Source: Diadema setosum
Lineage: Eukaryota; Echinodermata; Echinoidea; Diadematoida; Diadematidae
Direction: 5' to 3'
DNA: 64,000 bases
Assembly (NCBI RefSeq): GCF_964275005.1
Contig: NC_092685.1
Location: 13,005,571 to 13,069,570 of the forward strand
Within the stretch, counting starts at the first letter, position 1; each line of letters opens with the position of its first letter. Under the pieces are notes generated by a model. That model saw nothing but the letters and a program-made list of their open reading frames with translations, did no database searches and was not told the DNA's origin. The position numbers were made by a program, and so were the translations under genes. Shown here in pieces: positions 23,190-32,817 of the stretch.

Positions 23190-23520
23190 GCTCGTCTCGT
23201 CTCGGCACCACTCCACCCAACGGTCAACGAAAGCGTGATCGAAACATCATGAAGTTCACAAACTACCGAATCTGCGAACGCATCTACGCCGCTCGCAGGA
23301 AACTACGGAATACATCGTCATCGACGTCGCAGAATCCAACATCGTCATCAACTAGGCATGTATACATCAATGAAAGCCTAACCAAGTCAAGAGCGAAACT
23401 CCTGTAGAAACTCAGAACTGCAAACTTAGCGAAGGACCACAGAATATGGACACAGGACGGAGTCATACTAGTCAAAACTCCCAATGGCGACCGACATGAC
23501 ATGACACAAGGTAACGAGAA
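23190..23520 (+). mobile_element. LINE ORF1-like remnant
   Basis: The plus-strand frame from about 23229 reads KFTNYRICERIYAARRKLR, then VYINESLTKSRAKLL, a TAG at 23404, and in the same frame KLRTANLAKDHRIWTQDGVI and LVKTPNGDR. The order 'VKFTxYxxRxxxYxARRKL ... IYINEDLTxxRAxLL ... WTxDGxILVK' is typical of the C-terminal domain of ORF1 proteins of CR1/L2-type LINEs. It is clearly more GC-rich than the LINE just downstream, so it may belong to a different insertion. Only one stop interrupts the visible part. Confidence 0.6.
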
Positions 23521-23639
23521 AAGAACACTTATCCAAAGTGACTACGTTGACCATTACGTGAACCGAGCGAACACTTACTGTATGTACATGTATGCTTGTC
23601 GTAAGTTGAGTTGATACTTGCTTCTTTTCTTTTCACTGT

Positions 23640-26600
23640 TCATTTTGATGTTACTACCTCTCTGTTCCGTTGAATATTAATAGTGTGTATTTGCCTATCT
23701 TGTATCCCTGTGCTATATATGTGAAAAAAAAAACTGTAAAGAGAAATCAGAAAGCTTTGCTGTGTACGAACTGTTCAGAATGGGTACATACTAGATGTGT
23801 AAATGTTTCAAGTGCTCAGTATAGTGATCCTTATGAGAAATTTGTGGATTGGCAGTGTACAAAATGTTTATTTTCCCAGTTACCCTTTGTGTATGATATT
23901 AATTCAGAATAGCAGATAAGTACAGGTTTATTTGATACTACTGTAAATGATAATAAGAGTGACTTGAATTTTGAAGGATGTTCATTTTCCATTGAAAAGG
24001 GGCTTAAAATTGCCCATTTAAATGTTAGAAGTTTTAGAAATAAAACAGGTGACTTAAATTGTTTGTTAAAAGGTTATCCTTATGATATAATGTCATTATC
24101 TGAGACTTGGTTAGATGAAACTATTGGGAAGGATGTATGTTGTATTGATTGATATGATATGGAGAGGAAAGACAGAAATTATTTTGGAGGAGGCGTTTGT
24201 TGTTACATTCGAAACAGTATACCTTGTATCAGGAGACATGACTTGGAATGTGAAAGTTTAGAATTGCTTTGGGTTGAAGTAAAAGCCAAGAAACGAGGCT
24301 AGTTTGTATCTTGGTATTGTGTACCGAAAACCGAATAGCTCTGTCTCCTTTTTTGAAGAACTCGAAGAAAATCTATACTTAGAACAAGTATTTTCGGTGT
24401 CTGATATAGGATGATATTGTTAGGTGATTTGAATTGTAACATGCTTACAGAAAATAGGCGAATCACTGGGATTAAAACAGCTCATTGAGAGACCAACGCG
24501 TGTGACCCCCTTTAGTAAGACTCTTATTGATGTGATTTTTGCTTCAACAGCTTTCGGGGAATTGCGTTCAGGTGTACAATCTATTGGGTTCGGTGACCAC
24601 TCTTTAATATATATTGTAACGAAAGTAAAAACTTAAAATATGTTGCCTCAAGTATAATCGTTTAGTGAAACTGCATTCCTCAATGATTGAAGTTGTATTG
24701 ATTGGAATGAATTGTTTTCAAATATTACTGATGTCAACATCATGTGGCAGAAGTTTAGAGATATTTTTCTGAAATTGTCTGACAAACATGCACAATTTGT
24801 ATCAGTGCGCAAGAAACTTAAAGGTTCCCCATGGATAAATTCAGCTTATAAAGAAGTTGCAAGGAATAGAGATTATTATAAACGTCAATATGATAAGATG
24901 AAACATGAGAATGTTTGTGATGAAAGTAAAATTGTTGTTTTGTGGGAGAAATATATTTCATTGAGAAACAAAACTAATATTTTGAATAAAAAGTTGAAAA
25001 GGGCTTATTTCCGCAATGAGATTGAGGAAAGTAATGGTCATGAAACAACTTGGAATATAGTAAAAGGGCTTTTGCCTGATAGTAAATGTAACGCATCTTT
25101 ACATATGGTTATGGATGGGGAAATTGTATCTGATCCTTTAAAAATAGCAACGGAGTTCAACAATATGTTTAGTTAAGTCACTGAGTCAATTCATGGAAAA
25201 GAAGACTCCGGTGAAGTGAGACACAACAGCGTGGATGCTACTAAACGACTTAGTAAAGCACAATCATGTTTTGTTGACCAGATCACCTTTGAATTTGTTA
25301 AAAAAAGAACTAGTTAACCTAGATTGTTCGAAATCTGCAGGACTTGATGACCTCCACCCTCGACTGCTGAAGCTTAGTGCTGAATTGGTTGCCATTCCTA
25401 TTGTGCGCATTCTTAATCAATCACTACAATCTGGGCGTCTCCCTGATGATTTTAAAATGGTTAAAGTAGTCCATGTTCCCAAAGTAAAAGCAAGTCATGA
25501 ATTAAGTAACTTTCGTCCTATCTCCCGTTTGTCAATTATTTCCAAAGTGTTAGAAAGAGCAGTTCAATTTCAATTGATGGGATACCTAAATAAAGAAGAA
25601 TTATTGAGTGATCGGCAGTCTGGTTTCAGGAGTAAACACTCCACCTCAACGTGTTTAATGGAAGTTTGTGAAATGTTATATGGTAACCTTGACAAAGGTC
25701 GATTTACTGGCGCTGTCTTCTTAGACCTGAGGAAGGCGTTTGATATCATTCCCCATGATCTTCTTATTAAGAAACTGAGTTATTTTGGTATGGACGGTAT
25801 TGAATTATTATAGTTTGAGTCATATTTATTAGGAAGAAAGCAATGTGTATCATACAAAGGAATAAGAAGTGATTTTCTTCAGTATTTTCCGGTGTACCGC
25901 AGGGTCCAATACTTGGCCTCCTTTTATTTTGTATGTACATTAATGACATAAGCAATTTACCTTTCTATATTAGTACGAATATTTCACTGTACGCAGATGA
26001 CATAACCTTTTTTTCTTCAGGATAAGGAGTACAGGCTGTTCAAACACAGTTACAGAATGATATTATATGTTTTATGTAAATGGTTGAATGAAAATGGATT
26101 AGTTGTCAATACCGATAAAACTAAAGTTATGTTAATTTCTGGTAGAAGGAAGAAAAATCCAGCTAAACTATACAGATTAGAATGGAAGACAAATTGTTAG
26201 AAAATGTAACCAAATTTAAGCATTTAGGCGTCATTGTAAATCAGAATTTAGATTGGTCTTTTCAGATCAATGATATTGTTAAGAAAATTATGAGTTCTCT
26301 TATATGTATGCGAAGGATTAAGCACTGTCTGACGAAACCAGTACTCCTTCATTTATATTTCACTCTGATACTTCCTTATATTGATTATTGTTCAACTGTG
26401 TGGGGCTCACTGTCGAAGAAAAACTTAATGAAGCTACAGAGGTGTCAAAACAAATATTGTCGCTTAGTGTTAGATGCAACCTATATACCCCTGTTCAAAT
26501 TATGTTAGATTCTTTGAAGTTACAATCCGTTAAACATAAACTGGAATGTAATTATATATAGTGTATTTATGTATAAAATTTTGAATGGCCTTGCTCCCGA

Positions 26601-26879
26601 ATATTTAAGACGACTTTTACCCCAGCGAGCAAATCCATACTCTACTCGAGATCAGTCTCTATGCACCAACTGTATTTAGCTAAACCCAAGACCAAATATA
26701 AAAAGCAGTCTTTTTCATACACAGCAACGAAGCTATTTAACTCACTACCCGTGTTTGTCAAATCCTCCACCTCACTGCCCCTTTTTAAACGTAATGTCCG
26801 CAACATCCAGGTGGTTTCTAGCAGTAATTTCTCCTTTCTTTGAAAGTTGTACACATGTATTCTTCCTGTCACCTTTCTT

Positions 26880-26911
<32 letters not shown>

Positions 26912-27092
26912 GCTTTCCACTCTTATGGAATGTATTATTAATTTTGTATGTTTGTATATGATTGTTATGTATATATTTCAGGGTACCATAAATGTGATTT
27001 GTTACAGCAGGGCTCCCTTGGAAAGCAGGCCTTGCGGCTTGAATGGGACTACCCTGCTTTTATAAAGAAGACAATAAATAAATGAAATAAAA
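23640..27092 (+). mobile_element. CR1-superfamily LINE (ORF2 plus 3' end), decayed
   Basis: A non-LTR retrotransposon coding for endonuclease and reverse transcriptase. Parts in order: a PHD-type zinc finger (23710-23870, KNQKALLCTNCSEWVHTRC-like); apurinic-type endonuclease pieces (KIAHLNVRSFRNK, SETWLDETIG, then GDLNC and FGDHSLI near 24420-24610); a linker (24712-25176); and the reverse transcriptase (25235-26020) with FRPIS, QSGFRSKHST, motif A AVFLDLRKAFD, motif B GVPQG and motif C YADD. The C-terminal thumb and tail reach 26845. The 3' UTR ends GGGACTACCCTGCTTTTATAA then AATAAATAAATG. At least six stops or frame changes break it: TAG at 23910, TGA near 24150, a TAG near 24300, TAA at 25174, TAG at 25811, a frame shift near 25880, TAA at 26023. 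Clade within CR1/L2/Crack/Daphne cannot be fixed by eye. Confidence 0.9.
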
Positions 27093-27265
27093 AAGTCACA
27101 GTAACGGAAACGCAGCTCACACTGATTTTGAGACAGAATGATAACATCCACAAACATCTATTCCATGATGGCATTAAGTGATAACTTTTGTGCAAGTGAA
27201 CTTTCAACAGTTTTCTCCCGCTTCAGTAACCACTGAGAGCGCAAATTTGCGGTTTTTATCTACAG

Positions 27266-27372
27266 AACTGGACGGATGAAAAAGTGGCCTGGAACCGGAC
27301 CCAATACGACATTGCATATCTAGTGCTCTCCCGCGAAAGCATTTGGACTCCGGACACAGCCATACTCCACGG
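27266..27372 (+). CDS. Cys-loop channel, exon 4 of 6 (loops D and A)
   Basis: Acceptor TATCTACAG and donor CACGG|GTAAGTCC bound 107 bases, starting in phase 0 and ending after two bases of a codon. It encodes residues 82-116: NWTDEKVAW (loop D: family pattern xWxDxxLxW) and SIWTPDTAILH (loop A: IWxPDxxLxN). N82WT and N91RT are potential glycosylation sites. These are the best-conserved parts of the receptor and fix its family beyond reasonable doubt. Confidence 0.9.
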
Positions 27373-27935
27373 GTAAGTCCCAAAGACAATCATCCCGCCA
27401 AATTTCGAAATTACAATTTCGTAGGACTGTTGTGCGTTTACTGCAGGAGCCCTAACTTGCACCTAAAGTGAAGAATGTTGAAGTACATGAAAATGTAACT
27501 GAAGTTCCTGTTGTTCAAATTAAGCAAAATCAAGTACAAATGTAGAAAGTGAGTTATTTCATTAGAATGGCCCGTAAAGTGTAAGAGAGTCATATATTTT
27601 CAAGGTTTCACATATTTTTGTTTATTCTTTTTTCCAAGAAAATGATATCCCTCTTACAAGTACCCAATATCCACACCGCGTGGCTTTACTTCAATCAAGA
27701 CACGCTCGTCCGAGGACAGATTCAAGACAGCGCAACCGAGAGGCGTCGGCCAATCAGCCAACGGCTGGTGGCAGACAGCACTCTCGCCCTCCTTAATAGT
27801 CACGAATACATTAGAAAAGTCGACAATTGCCTAAGAATAAGGAATTTTCTACCCATGCAGATACATATAAACATGTCTTAACCATATTGCGTAAATCGAA
27901 ATTCAGGTGAGAAGAAAGAGAGGTTAGATTGACCC

Positions 27936-28229
27936 CTACTCTCTAAAAAAAATCGAGTGAAAATATTCACTCTTAAAGAAGTGAATACAAAAAAGAGTGA
28001 ATTTAGAGTAAAATTGGAGTGAATTTTGAGTGAAAATGTTCATTTTCACTCATTTTGGAGTGACCTTAAGGATCACTCGAAGATTTTGGAGCAATCCCTG
28101 AGGTCACTCTAAAACGAGTGGAAATGAAAATTTTCACTCAAAATTCACTCCAATTTCACTCTAACTTCACTCTTTATTGTATTCACTCCTTTAAGAGTGA
28201 ATATTTTCACTCGATTTTTTAGAGAGTAG
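27936..28229. mobile_element. 294-bp near-perfect palindromic MITE
   Basis: CTACTCTCTAAAAA ... ends in its complement TTTTTTAGAGAGTAG. The whole element folds into two arms of about 140 bases made of 'GAGTGAATTTTGAGTGAAAA'-like words. The AAA/CTCT termini recall the 110-bp MITE at 19219. No coding capacity. Confidence 0.85.
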
Positions 28230-28452
28230 GAAGGAGGGTAGAGCAGGTGATTTTTTTGACCCATTTTACTACTCCTATTAATCTAATACGAATATTTATT
28301 GGTATAACTATAACCATCGCATCGCCAAATGTGATTGCGACAATGTGTCACGTCAGAAGAAAAGTGAGGTTTTTTTTTTCTACCCAAGTTACATGAAAAG
28401 TATTTCTTTGTATTGCTTTGTATTGAGTTTTTCTGTCGTTATTTTTGATGTG

Positions 28453-28810
28453 CACACTAAAAAATTAAGGTTCAAATTTGCACCCTATTTGTTCCTATAG
28501 CAGCACCCTGGGGTGCACAATTGCACCTTTTTATGCAAGCTGAAAATTTAATATCGCAATTACATTCGTACCTACAAAGATGCAGACATATCTATCAGAG
28601 TGTAAGTTTGATCTTACGAGTAAAACCTTGGTACTCATGGTCCAAATTTTCAATTCACAATGTATTAATGTTTATGGTGCACGTTTGTACCCTTGATTAG
28701 CACAAAACTGAGGTTGCAAATTGCTTATTGGGCTGCAAAGTTGCACCGGATAGGGTGGTTGTATAGGGATAATTTTGGGATTCAAATTTGAACCCGTATT
28801 TCTTAGTGTG
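28453..28810. mobile_element. 358-bp MITE with CACACTAA termini
   Basis: Left end CACACTAAAAAATTAAGG and TTCAAATTTG pair with right end CAAATTTGAACCCGTATTTC then TTAGTGTG. 'TTGCACC' occurs several times inside. No coding frame. Confidence 0.8.
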
Positions 28811-29560
28811 TAGAGTTACTTTTGTTCTTAAGGTAATTGTGAACCTGGAGTGCAATTTCCGCCAAACACACTCAGAACCACCATATCGCAAGGCAAAAAT
28901 GGCATTAGTACTTAACAGACCGTGTTATTGGTAATGATAGATGTAAGCTTTTGGCGCCTCATTCCAGGTGCCCTCCGTAGGGCTTATATACGTAGTCATG
29001 GGTTTATAGTCATGAAAGTTGCAACGTTATAGCAGTGGACAGTGATATTGAACTCTTTATTCTTTATCACGACACAGAAATACAGGTGCCGAAACACATT
29101 CCGTCGCAAAATCATATCTAATCAAACATTATGCAATTTTGATTAAAAAAATATACCCCAGTCACTGACGGCTGAGCCCTAGACCGTAATTTCTCTACAT
29201 GGGGATTGAATATTATTTATCCCTCCCATTCCATAGGTCTGCCTGAAATTTGAGTGGGATCGCCTTACTCGGCACGTACGTCTCGAACGTGACCTTTGAC
29301 TCGTAATTTTTGCTCTGTTTAGTCCAATAATATTCTAGACATACTGATGTCACTGCACTGACACAACCGCACACACAATACCAACATCAGCAATAACTAC
29401 GGAGTCAGGTAGTGAGAAAACAGAGTAAAACTGCACACACATAAGCAGAACGTCACAATATGTCATAGTTACCCATTTTCCTTTGTTCGAAAACGTACCC
29501 GGTAGAAACCTTTAATTTTCACAGTATATAGATACTCTTCTCTTTGGCTCGAACGTTAGA

Positions 29561-29951
29561 TTAAAGGGACTGTGCAGTACTGGTTGAGGTGGGGATTCAT
29601 GTTTTGAACATTCCTAAGTGAGATAATGAAAAGCCTCTTATGAAATATGAAAGAGCATGTAATTTTATGGAGGATTCAATGTTTATTTGATGAAAATTGG
29701 TTTTCAAATGGCTGAGATATCCAAACAAGTGCTAATAATAAAAGGCGACATGCCACAACTTTATTAGGATCTCTTTGTTTCACCTTGTTTTTGGATATCT
29801 CAGCCATTCCAAAACCGATTTTCATCGAATTAACTTTTGATACCCCTTAGAACTGCATGCTCTTTGACATCTCATAGAGTGGTTTCTGATTATCTTGCAA
29901 AATGTTAAAAGCTAAATCCTCACCTCGACCAGAACTGTACACACCCTTTAA
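29561..29951. mobile_element. Foldback MITE, family A (copy 2)
   Basis: Begins TTAAAGGGACTGTGCAGTAC and ends GTACACACCCTTTAA. The interior arms GATGAAAATTGGTTTTCAAA and AAACCGATTTTCATC are complementary, around a centre containing TTATTAGGATC. It has the most intact ends of the three copies. Confidence 0.85.
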
Positions 29952-30071
29952 TTACCCGGGCTTAGTTACTCGGATTACTCTCTCCCGTAACGCCAAAACT
30001 TCACATTTGTCATTTGTTCTTAGCAGCACTGACGATGAAATGGCGAATAATATTCATTATACAATGAGAAT

Positions 30072-30204
30072 CAGGGGCGGATCCAGGAATCCCGTAAAGA
30101 GTGGGCGCCTTTACAAAATTAAAGGGGGTGCACGCCCCTCCATTTTTTCTCTTAATTAAAGTGGGGGTGCGCGCCCGGTGCGCCCCTTCCCGGATCCGCC
30201 ACTG
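30072..30204. mobile_element. 133-bp hAT-type MITE
   Basis: Ends CAGGGGCGGATCCAGG and CCCGGATCCGCCACTG are inverted repeats of the CAGNGGCGGATCC type common to hAT MITEs in many animals. 'AGAAT' flanks both ends and may be the remains of the 8-bp target duplication. It lies about 155 bases upstream of the exon 5 acceptor. Confidence 0.75.
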
Positions 30205-30360
30205 AGAATGGTCCTAAACAATCTTCAACCAAGGAGGTGGGTGGAACAACTTGAGGTGGTGAATGTAATCGAACGAGAATTGGTAACTTATGTTTGACAT
30301 ATCTTATGTATATTCGACGAGTATGTAACGTTCTTTGATATTATGCTGCTTTTCTTCTAG

Positions 30361-31078
30361 GAAAGAAATTCAACAAAATATTGCACATGATGCTACCATA
30401 CATAACAGCGGGCAGGTGTCTGACCTTCGCTTCTTCCAGGCAACTGTGCCGTGCGTGCGCCAAAGTAAGCTGGATGACGCTGGATACGATGTGGTAAACG
30501 GTAGCCAAATCGACGGAAAGCCGAACCTCCTGTGCTCGCTGGCCATCGGGTGCCGGGTCGAACCCATAGAGGACATCGTTTTTGACGCGATCGGCATCGA
30601 CATCGACGCGTTGTACTACGGGTCGGAATGGGACCTACACAGCACGCGGTCGTACAACGCAACCGTGCAATCCATAGCTCCGCTACCGACGATCTCAAGG
30701 GCCGTTTTCGACATCGTCCTGGTCAAGGATGCCGCCGATGTTGACGTGTCTCTTCAGATTGTGGTGTCGTCTATCCTGACGACGCTGATGTCGATAGGCG
30801 TGTTTTTCCTGCCTCCCCTGGCGAGGGAGAGAATTGTCACGGCCGGTATGGCCTTCCTTGGGCAACTGCTTCTGACAGGACTCAGCCTTCTACTTCAAAT
30901 CGAGTCGAAGAGCTCTATAAAAGTGCGGAATCTTACTCTCTTCTCCACCGTCTTTGTGTTCCTGGTCGAAATAACTGTCATAGTCTCATTCTTTGTCTTC
31001 CCGCTGTGTGTGTGCCAGAGAACCAAGCCAGAGAGGACGGTTGATGAGGAAGACAGGAACCATCTGCTCAAACTTTCA
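30361..31078 (+). CDS. Cys-loop channel, exon 5 of 6 (Cys-loop to M3)
   Basis: A 718-base exon (acceptor TTCTTCTAG, donor TCA|GTAGGT; starts by completing Gly117, ends in phase 0) encodes residues 117-356. G134 to C148 fits the usual GxVxWxPPxxxxxxC spacing, so C148 is the first Cys of the loop. The second seems to be C175 in CSLAIGC (family: CSLKFGS), giving 26 residues between them instead of 13. R182 stands where loop B has Trp. SEWDL (205-209) is conserved, but there is no tandem Cys pair, so it is non-alpha. M1 spans about 250-266 and lacks the usual proline; M2 274-297 has E273 at -1' and Leu at 9'; M3 about 308-332. Glycosylation sequons at N163 and N216. Confidence 0.9.
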
Positions 31079-31113
31079 GTAGGTTACCACGCCATATACA
31101 AGTTGTATATATA

Positions 31114-31122
31114 CAATGTATA

Positions 31123-31164
<42 letters not shown>
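31114..31164. repeat. (TA)n microsatellite
   Basis: TA repeat abutting the left end of the foldback element. Confidence 0.95.
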
Positions 31165-31279
31165 GTATGTCCAAAAAAAAAAATACAACGGGGCCCTCCG
31201 CAATGATATCTTTAAAAATAGTAAATCAATCTAAATACAAATTCAGGGTATGAAACTATAGCTCATTGCCCACATCTTA

Positions 31280-31315
<36 letters not shown>

Positions 31316-32069
31316 ATTCGATTTGCTTCAGTGGTCAAAGAGAAATGGGGAATTTTGTAGAGGATGTCGGGAATCTCTTCCGTCCAAATTCTGTCTATCA
31401 TTCACACACAAGAGCATTGAATTGCTAAAATTGGAAGAATCAGACTCGTGACATGCTTTACAACAATCCACATTTCTCTGTGACCGCTTAACCAAATTGA
31501 ATGGGGTTTTCTGCAAAATAGAGCTAAAATGTTATATTTTAAGACCCTGAAGTAGCATTTAAAAGAATTATTCATATTGGGTGTTATCAATGCGAAAATC
31601 TGATTGTAATTTTTTGGGGACATACTGCAGTAAGTCGCCCCAAAAATTGCAATTTGATTTTCGAATTGATAACACCCAATATGATCGACCTGTATAAGTG
31701 CTACTTCAGGGTCTTAAAATATAATATCTTAGCTCTATTTTGCAGAAAACCCCATTCAATTCGGTTAAGCGGTCACAGAGAAATGTGGATTGTTGTAAAG
31801 CCTGTCATGAGTCTGATTCTTCCAATTTTAGCAATTCAATGCTCTTGTGTGTGAATAATAGACAGAATTTGGACGGAAGAGATTCCCGACATCCTCTACA
31901 AAATTCCTCATTTCTCTTTGACCACTGAAGCAAATCGAATGGGGTTTTCTGTAAGATGTGGGCAATGAGTTATTGTTTCATACCCTGAATTTATATTTAG
32001 ATTGATTCACTATTTTTAAAGATATCATTGTGGAGGGCCCCGTTGTAATTTCTTTTGGGACATACGGTA
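31163..32069. mobile_element. 0.9-kb foldback element with ~445-bp arms
   Basis: The two halves (about 31163-31620 and 31626-32069) are inverted copies with only scattered differences, meeting at a short centre (GACATACTGCAGTAAGTCGCC). The ends TAGTATGTCC and GGACATACGGTA are flanked by TA, suggesting a Tc1/mariner-type TA target. The left arm holds a poly(A) run of over 30 bases. The frames over it translate the same arm in both orientations and are not genes. Confidence 0.85.
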
Positions 32070-32724
32070 TAGATTGGTCTTCTGCTGCAAATCCTCTTCG
32101 AGCCTCTCCTTTTCCTCTCTACTTCTTCCTTTTCTTTCTTTCTTCTCTTTTCACTAGCATTACTACATTTGATATACTATTTCTACCACTAATGCCTCTT
32201 TTTCTTTATGCTATGAAGAAGATTGCGGATGGGAGGAATGAAAATCTTTTCCGAACGTCATATTTCATGTAGTGTTGATTTTTGGACTGACGGAATATTC
32301 TTTCTACTAATGAAAAGACTACGTAATAAGAGAAAGAGACAAAAGAGAATGAGTTTATGTGCAGTTGCGCAACAATATGTGCATACCATAAAACGAAAGA
32401 ATAACAGGATAACGAAGGTCTCTTTGACCGACAACATGTTTCCAATATCGCCGATGTGACATTATTGAATTCTGAGAAGTGAAAGGATTTCCCTCGGATT
32501 GACAATCCGATGGCATTTGAAAGGAAATATAAACGCATGTCGGTCCCTTTAGATTCAGCAGAAGCGTGTGGCATCTTTTTTTAATTTACACCTGAGGAAC
32601 ACTGCACAATACATAAAATATGTTCTATAAGTTAAGCCTGAAGTAATGAAAGTATTTTCTCTTGGCCATCTTTGTTGTGATATATTTGTGTTTTCATTTT
32701 TTCTCTCTCTCTAATCACTTTCAG

Positions 32725-32817
32725 GAAACCAAAGTCTACTCCGCCATACCGGATGTAATTTTGTGTGTCATCTTTGTGGTTGTGTACTGCATTGGCACGG
32801 CAACCATACTGGTCTAA
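32725..32817 (+). CDS. Cys-loop channel, exon 6 of 6 (M4 and stop)
   Basis: After acceptor CACTTTCAG, 30 codons and TAA (32815) encode residues 357-386. ETKVYSAIPD leads into a hydrophobic M4 helix (VILCVIFVVVYCIGTATILV) that ends directly at the stop, leaving almost no extracellular tail. Phase 0 fits exon 5. The M3-M4 loop is therefore only about 25-28 residues, far below the 80-200 usual in nicotinic subunits. Total predicted protein is 386 residues. AATAAA words near 33845 and at 34076 are possible poly(A) signals but unproven. Confidence 0.85.
   Translation, partial: ETKVYSAIPDVILCVIFVVVYCIGTATILV

Larger units (their letters stand above)
21060..27265 (+). other. Intron 3 of the Cys-loop receptor gene
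   Basis: A 6.2-kb intron, GTAGGT to TATCTACAG. It holds a 1.1-kb inverted-repeat element (21751-22846), a GAT repeat and hairpin (23079-23168), a LINE ORF1 remnant (23190-23520) and a CR1-like LINE (23640-27092). Nothing recognised in 21060-21750. Confidence 0.7.
27373..30360 (+). other. Intron 4 of the Cys-loop receptor gene
   Basis: A 3.0-kb intron, GTAAGT to TTTCTTCTAG. It holds four short inverted-repeat elements (27936-28229, 28453-28810, 29561-29951, 30072-30204). Around 29150-29180 it shares GTCACTGACGGCTGAGCC with the element at 43721-44360. Nothing recognised in 27380-27930. Confidence 0.7.
31079..32724 (+). other. Intron 5 of the Cys-loop receptor gene
   Basis: A 1.65-kb intron, GTAGGT to CTTTCAG. 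More than half of it is the foldback element at 31163-32069. A TA microsatellite lies at 31114-31164. Nothing recognised in 32070-32700. Confidence 0.8.

Noticed and set aside
25235-25813. Reverse transcriptase frame as a host gene
   Set aside because: It lies in a decayed LINE with endonuclease and 3' tail, in an intron.
27618-27881. Plus-strand frame considered as the exon after loop A
   Set aside because: No similarity to the nicotinic segment after loop A, and exon 4 joins exon 5 in phase (GG|G) without it.
31266-31928. Pair of near-identical open frames on both strands
   Set aside because: They translate the two inverted arms of a foldback element.
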